Positions 61,078-64,000 of a stretch of DNA of 64,000 nucleotides are shown one piece after another. Under the pieces are notes generated by a model, which saw nothing but the letters and a program-made list of their open reading frames with translations, did no database searches and was not told the origin of the DNA. Source of the stretch: Sporosarcina pasteurii (GTDB taxonomy: Bacteria; Bacillota; Bacilli; Bacillales_A; Planococcaceae). How positions within the stretch are numbered: the stretch's first letter is position 1; every line of letters begins with the position of its first letter. The translations under genes were made by a program, and so were the position numbers. The stretch covers positions 2,356,001-2,420,000 of the forward strand of contig NZ_CP160452.1 in assembly GCF_041295575.1 (NCBI RefSeq), written 5' to 3'.

Positions 61078-61925
61078 TATGAAATTCCTCCTTGTTTCTT
61101 CGATCCTGCGTGTTGCGTGATGCGGTCTAAAATAATGGCAACAATGACAATCGCCACGCCGACTTCAACACCAACACCCGTTTTTAATTGTGTAACGGCT
61201 CGGTAAACTTCTTCACCAAGTCCGGGAGCACCTACCATTGACGCAATCACGACCATTGAAAGTGAAAGCATAATACTTTGGTTCACACCTGCTAAAATTG
61301 TCGGCTTAGCAAGCGGAATTTGAATCTTCACTAAACGTTGCCATGTTGTTGAACCGAATGCTTCAGTTGCTTCGATTAAATCCGTTGGCACTTGCTGAAT
61401 CCCTAACATCGTTAAACGAATTGTCGGTGGCATTGCAAAAATAACTGATGCAACAACCCCCGGTACAACCCCGATGTTAAAGAAGAAAATAGCTGGGATT
61501 AAATAAACAAATGCTGGCATCGTCTGCATTAAATCTAGAATCGGATTCGTAATTTGTTTCACAGTTTTATTTTGTGATGCCAAAATCCCAATCGGTATCC
61601 CTATAACTACCGCAAAAAAGACGGCTGTCACAACTAGTGCTAGCATTTGCAACATCGGATACCATAAACCTAAATAGTCTATGAATAAGAATCCAATCAG
61701 TGTAAATAGCCCAATTTTTCTCGTTGAAATAAACCAAGCAAGTAAAGCAAATATGACTGCCAACAAAATTGATGGCACAAGGTTTAATAAATCGACTGAT
61801 CCTTCTACAATTGCTTCTAAAAACGTTGAAATCCCATCAAATAACGGCGCAAAAATATCTGTTAACCATTGAACGCCATCGTCAATCCAGTCGGCAAATG
61901 GAAGGCGTGGTAAAAATTTATCCAA
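61077..61925 (-). CDS. opuAB: glycine betaine ABC transporter permease OpuAB
   Basis: 282 aa with about six membrane helices. The EAA loop is EATEAFGSTTWQRLVKIQIP LAKPT in the binding-protein-dependent permease domain (about residues 90-270). N-terminal amphipathic stretch LPFADWIDDGVQWLTDIF is typical of OpuAB. Overlaps opuAA by 8 nt. Imports compatible solutes under high osmolarity. Confidence 0.95.
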   Translation of the reverse strand: MDKFLPRLPFADWIDDGVQWLTDIFAPLFDGISTFLEAIVEGSVDLLNLVPSILLAVIFALLAWFISTRKIGLFTLIGFLFIDYLGLWYPMLQMLALVVTAVFFAVVIGIPIGILASQNKTVKQITNPILDLMQTMPAFVYLIPAIFFFNIGVVPGVVASVIFAMPPTIRLTMLGIQQVPTDLIEATEAFGSTTWQRLVKIQIPLAKPTILAGVNQSIMLSLSMVVIASMVGAPGLGEEVYRAVTQLKTGVGVEVGVAIVIVAIILDRITQHAGSKKQGGIS

Positions 61926-63174
61926 TCTCCTCTACCTCCAACTCTGCGTCTGCAGAAACGACCCCATTACCATTAATAAAGCTGTCATTTCCAGATAATG
62001 CACCAATTAATGCACCACGAATAATAATTCCTTTAAGACGTTTCTCTTCATCCACAACCGCTACTGGAATCGTCGCTGTCGATACAGTGTCAAACAACTC
62101 TGTGAGTACACAATCTTCCAACACAGTCTGGATATCAGTAATGAGAATATCTTCCAAAGATTTCCCTTCACCAACTGCAGCATCTGCATCTTGTGCGGTC
62201 ACTGCCCCTAATAGACGATGTTGCTTATCAGTTACATACATAGAGGAGATTCGCAGTCGTTTCATCAGACGAAGCGCCACCCGAGGACCACGGTCAATTT
62301 GTACCGAATCTGCTTGCTTCATAATATGAGCAGCTGTCAATACTTTCGATAAATCAACATCTTCAACGAATTTTTCAACGTATTCATTAGATGGATTCAT
62401 TAAGATTTCTTCAGGTGTTCCAATTTGAACAATTTCTCCGTCCCTCATTAGAGCGATCCGATCGCCAATTCGAAGGGCTTCATCTAAATCATGGGTAATG
62501 AAAATAATTGTTTTCCCCATATCATTATGAAGCTGTAATAACTCATCTTGCATATCTTTACGAATTAACGGATCTAAGGCACTAAAAGCCTCATCCATCA
62601 ACAAAATATCTGGATCGTTTGCAATGGCACGTGCTAGTCCAACACGTTGCTGCATGCCCCCGCTTAATTGAGATGGATATTGTTCTTCGTATCCGGCTAA
62701 CCCAACTAATCTAAGTGATTCTATTGCTTTCTCTTTTCGTTCTTCTTTCGAAACACCTTGAATTTCCAATCCATATTCCGTGTTGGAAAGAATTGTTTTA
62801 TGTGGAAATAGGGCAAAGTTTTGAAATACCATCCCAATTTTTTCACGACGAACTTTACGCAGTTTTTCTTTGTTCATTTGAACGATATCTTCACCGTCCA
62901 ATAATATATGTCCCATCGTTGGGTCTATCAGTCTATTTAATAGACGAACAAGTGTAGATTTCCCACTTCCAGATAGTCCCATGATGACAAAGATTTCGCC
63001 TTCATACACATCAAAAGAAGCATGATTTACACCAACTGTGGATCCAGTTGCTTTTAAAATGTCTCCTTTTGTCTTTCCTTCTTGAAGTAATTGAGCCGCA
63101 CGCTTCGTATGTTTACCGAAGATTTTCGTTGCTTGCTTCACTTCAATTTTCTTCTTACTATGTTGCACTTCCAT
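61918..63174 (-). CDS. opuAA: glycine betaine ABC transporter ATPase OpuAA
   Basis: 418 aa. Walker A MGLSGSGKSTLVRLL, signature LSGGMQQRVGLARAI, Walker B ILLMDEAFSALDP, then two CBS domains (about residues 285-400) that sense ionic strength or nucleotide in this family. N-terminal extension KIEVKQATKIFGKHTKRAAQ is usual. First gene of opuA; divergent from the gbsR-like gene. Confidence 0.96.
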   Translation of the reverse strand: MEVQHSKKKIEVKQATKIFGKHTKRAAQLLQEGKTKGDILKATGSTVGVNHASFDVYEGEIFVIMGLSGSGKSTLVRLLNRLIDPTMGHILLDGEDIVQMNKEKLRKVRREKIGMVFQNFALFPHKTILSNTEYGLEIQGVSKEERKEKAIESLRLVGLAGYEEQYPSQLSGGMQQRVGLARAIANDPDILLMDEAFSALDPLIRKDMQDELLQLHNDMGKTIIFITHDLDEALRIGDRIALMRDGEIVQIGTPEEILMNPSNEYVEKFVEDVDLSKVLTAAHIMKQADSVQIDRGPRVALRLMKRLRISSMYVTDKQHRLLGAVTAQDADAAVGEGKSLEDILITDIQTVLEDCVLTELFDTVSTATIPVAVVDEEKRLKGIIIRGALIGALSGNDSFINGNGVVSADAELEVEEIG

Positions 63175-63385
63175 TTTTACACTCCCTCGTTATTTACGAA
63201 TGTTTACTAGTATAACTATAAACTTAGTACTTTACAACCTTTCTTACAATTTATTTAGTTTGTACAGAAAAAACCGTACAAACTTTAGGTTAAAAAAATT
63301 GATTTTCAATAGGAGTTAAACTATGCTATATGAAGAATATTTGACTAGGCTTTTAATAAGCTGAAAGCTATAAGGAGATAGCAGT

Positions 63386-63928
63386 ATGAATGGATATGAC
63401 AAACTTTTACGTTCACGCAAGCGCATTATGGAATCCATCACTCAGAACATCCATTTATTTGGTCAACCCCCTTCTGCCGGAAGACAATACAGTATGCTGT
63501 TCTTTGAAAATAAATCGATGACTTTAGACGAAATGGCTGAAGAACTAGGTATGAGTAAAACAAGCATGAGTACGTCTATTCGTTCATTAGCAGAATCTAA
63601 ATTGGTTGAACGTGTATGGGAACGCGGTGTCCGAAAAGATTTATATAAGGTAAATGATGATTGGTACCAAAACTTCATTGATACTTTTTCACTTAGATGG
63701 GGAAGATCAATTTCTTTGCACTTAAGTGCGATTAGAAGGTCTAAACGGGAACTCCAAGAACTCATTGAAGATGAGTCAGCTGACGAAGAAGTGGTAGAAC
63801 TAGCAAAGCAGGATATTGAAAAGCTAAATTATATGAGGAGTTATTATGAATGGTTAGAACGGCTTGTTGATGCGTTTGAAGACCATAAAATTTTTGATCT
63901 TGTGCCGAAAAATGAAAAGGAATATTAA
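63386..63928 (+). CDS. GbsR/OpcR-type MarR-like regulator
   Basis: 180 aa. Winged helix region MTLDEMAEELGMSKTSMSTS, IRSLAESKLVERVWERGVRK, preceded by the family's NIHLFGQPPSAGRQYSMLFF segment; the C-terminal helices form the choline/betaine-sensing and dimer part. Divergent from opuA by 211 nt, so it likely represses this transporter, as OpcR/GbsR do for related genes. Ligand inferred. Confidence 0.9.
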   Translation: MNGYDKLLRSRKRIMESITQNIHLFGQPPSAGRQYSMLFFENKSMTLDEMAEELGMSKTSMSTSIRSLAESKLVERVWERGVRKDLYKVNDDWYQNFIDTFSLRWGRSISLHLSAIRRSKRELQELIEDESADEEVVELAKQDIEKLNYMRSYYEWLERLVDAFEDHKIFDLVPKNEKEY

Positions 63929-63934
63929 AATGCA

Positions 63935-63972
63935 AAAACGACAATCAGTGCAAAATAACTGATTGTCGTTTT
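63935..63972 (+). terminator. terminator of the GbsR-like gene
   Basis: Stem AAAACGACAATCAGT/ACTGATTGTCGTTTT with a GCAAAATA loop, immediately after the stop codon. Confidence 0.92.
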
Positions 63973-64000
63973 CTGTAGTCCAGTGGCTAACGAGCCAATT

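Noticed and set aside
1-64000. tRNA, rRNA, prophage or integrase-borne island
   Set aside because: No tRNA-like cloverleaf, rRNA core, phage structural gene or site-specific integrase was seen on either strand.

Overview
The window is bacterial chromosome from a low-GC Gram-positive member of the Bacillales. Flagellin, CsrA/FliW, ComF/ComK, DegS/DegU, a TagO/TagU wall-polymer pair, YhfH proteins and OpuA all point that way, and gene content and order fit the Planococcaceae (Sporosarcina/Lysinibacillus-like). This placement is inference from gene families; no rRNA or tRNA gene is present. Gene order is Bacillus subtilis-like, but two regions that are far apart in B. subtilis appear interleaved: degV-comF-flg-fliW-csrA-hag on the left, degSU-yvyE-tagU-tagO at about 31-36 kb, and between them the lcfB/lplJ/yhfH/hemYHE/hmoB/comK/yhjD neighbourhood.

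0-10.5 kb: one long leftward late-flagellar and competence block (degV, comFA, comFC, yvyF, flgM, flgN, flgK, flgL, yviE, fliW, csrA, hag). The most striking object lies at its end. The flagellin gene hag is split into three exons by two group I introns of 376 and 397 nt. Both have the P, Q, R and S core elements, a P7 pairing and a terminal G, and their removal restores a canonical 271-residue flagellin. The second intron begins with an in-frame 14-codon imitation of exon 3 plus a stop, so RNA that keeps intron 2 would still encode a full-length flagellin with a slightly different tail. The hag leader has a sigma-D promoter and a hairpin presenting AGGGA in its loop upstream of the ribosome binding site, as expected for CsrA control.

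10.5-31 kb: enoyl-CoA hydratase, an RluA-type pseudouridine synthase, a ComFB-like protein, an S9 peptidase, a long-chain acyl-CoA ligase with a FadR-like operator, a complete Bce-type peptide-sensing/resistance module, lipoate ligase, two tandem 41-residue YhfH zinc-ribbon-like proteins, the late coproporphyrin-route haem genes (hemE, hemH, hemY) with a divergent HmoB-like haem monooxygenase, an M20 amidohydrolase, ComK, a YhjD-like protein and a lipoprotein.

31-49.8 kb: degS/degU, yvyE, tagU, tagO, nagB, an IS3-family element, an SDR plus CoA-transferase pair, a DAACS symporter, small membrane and hypothetical proteins, an erythromycin-esterase homologue, a hot-dog thioesterase, two Nudix hydrolases and oligoendopeptidase F. 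49.8-64 kb: a second, different IS3-family element that sits in the loop of what was a bidirectional terminator; GNAT, VOC, membrane and ASCH proteins; a CynX-type MFS exporter; the riboflavin operon ribD-ribE-ribBA-ribH behind an FMN riboswitch with an apparent Shine-Dalgarno sequestering hairpin; and the opuAA-AB-AC glycine-betaine transporter with a divergent GbsR/OpcR-type regulator.

A dispersed repeat family with inverted ends (GTTGATTGG... / ...GGAAATCAAC) occurs at 3.1, 10.7, 52.9 and 53.4 kb. A related tandem array lies at 28.8 kb. Most long gene-free stretches are explained by these repeats, the riboswitch or the IS ends.
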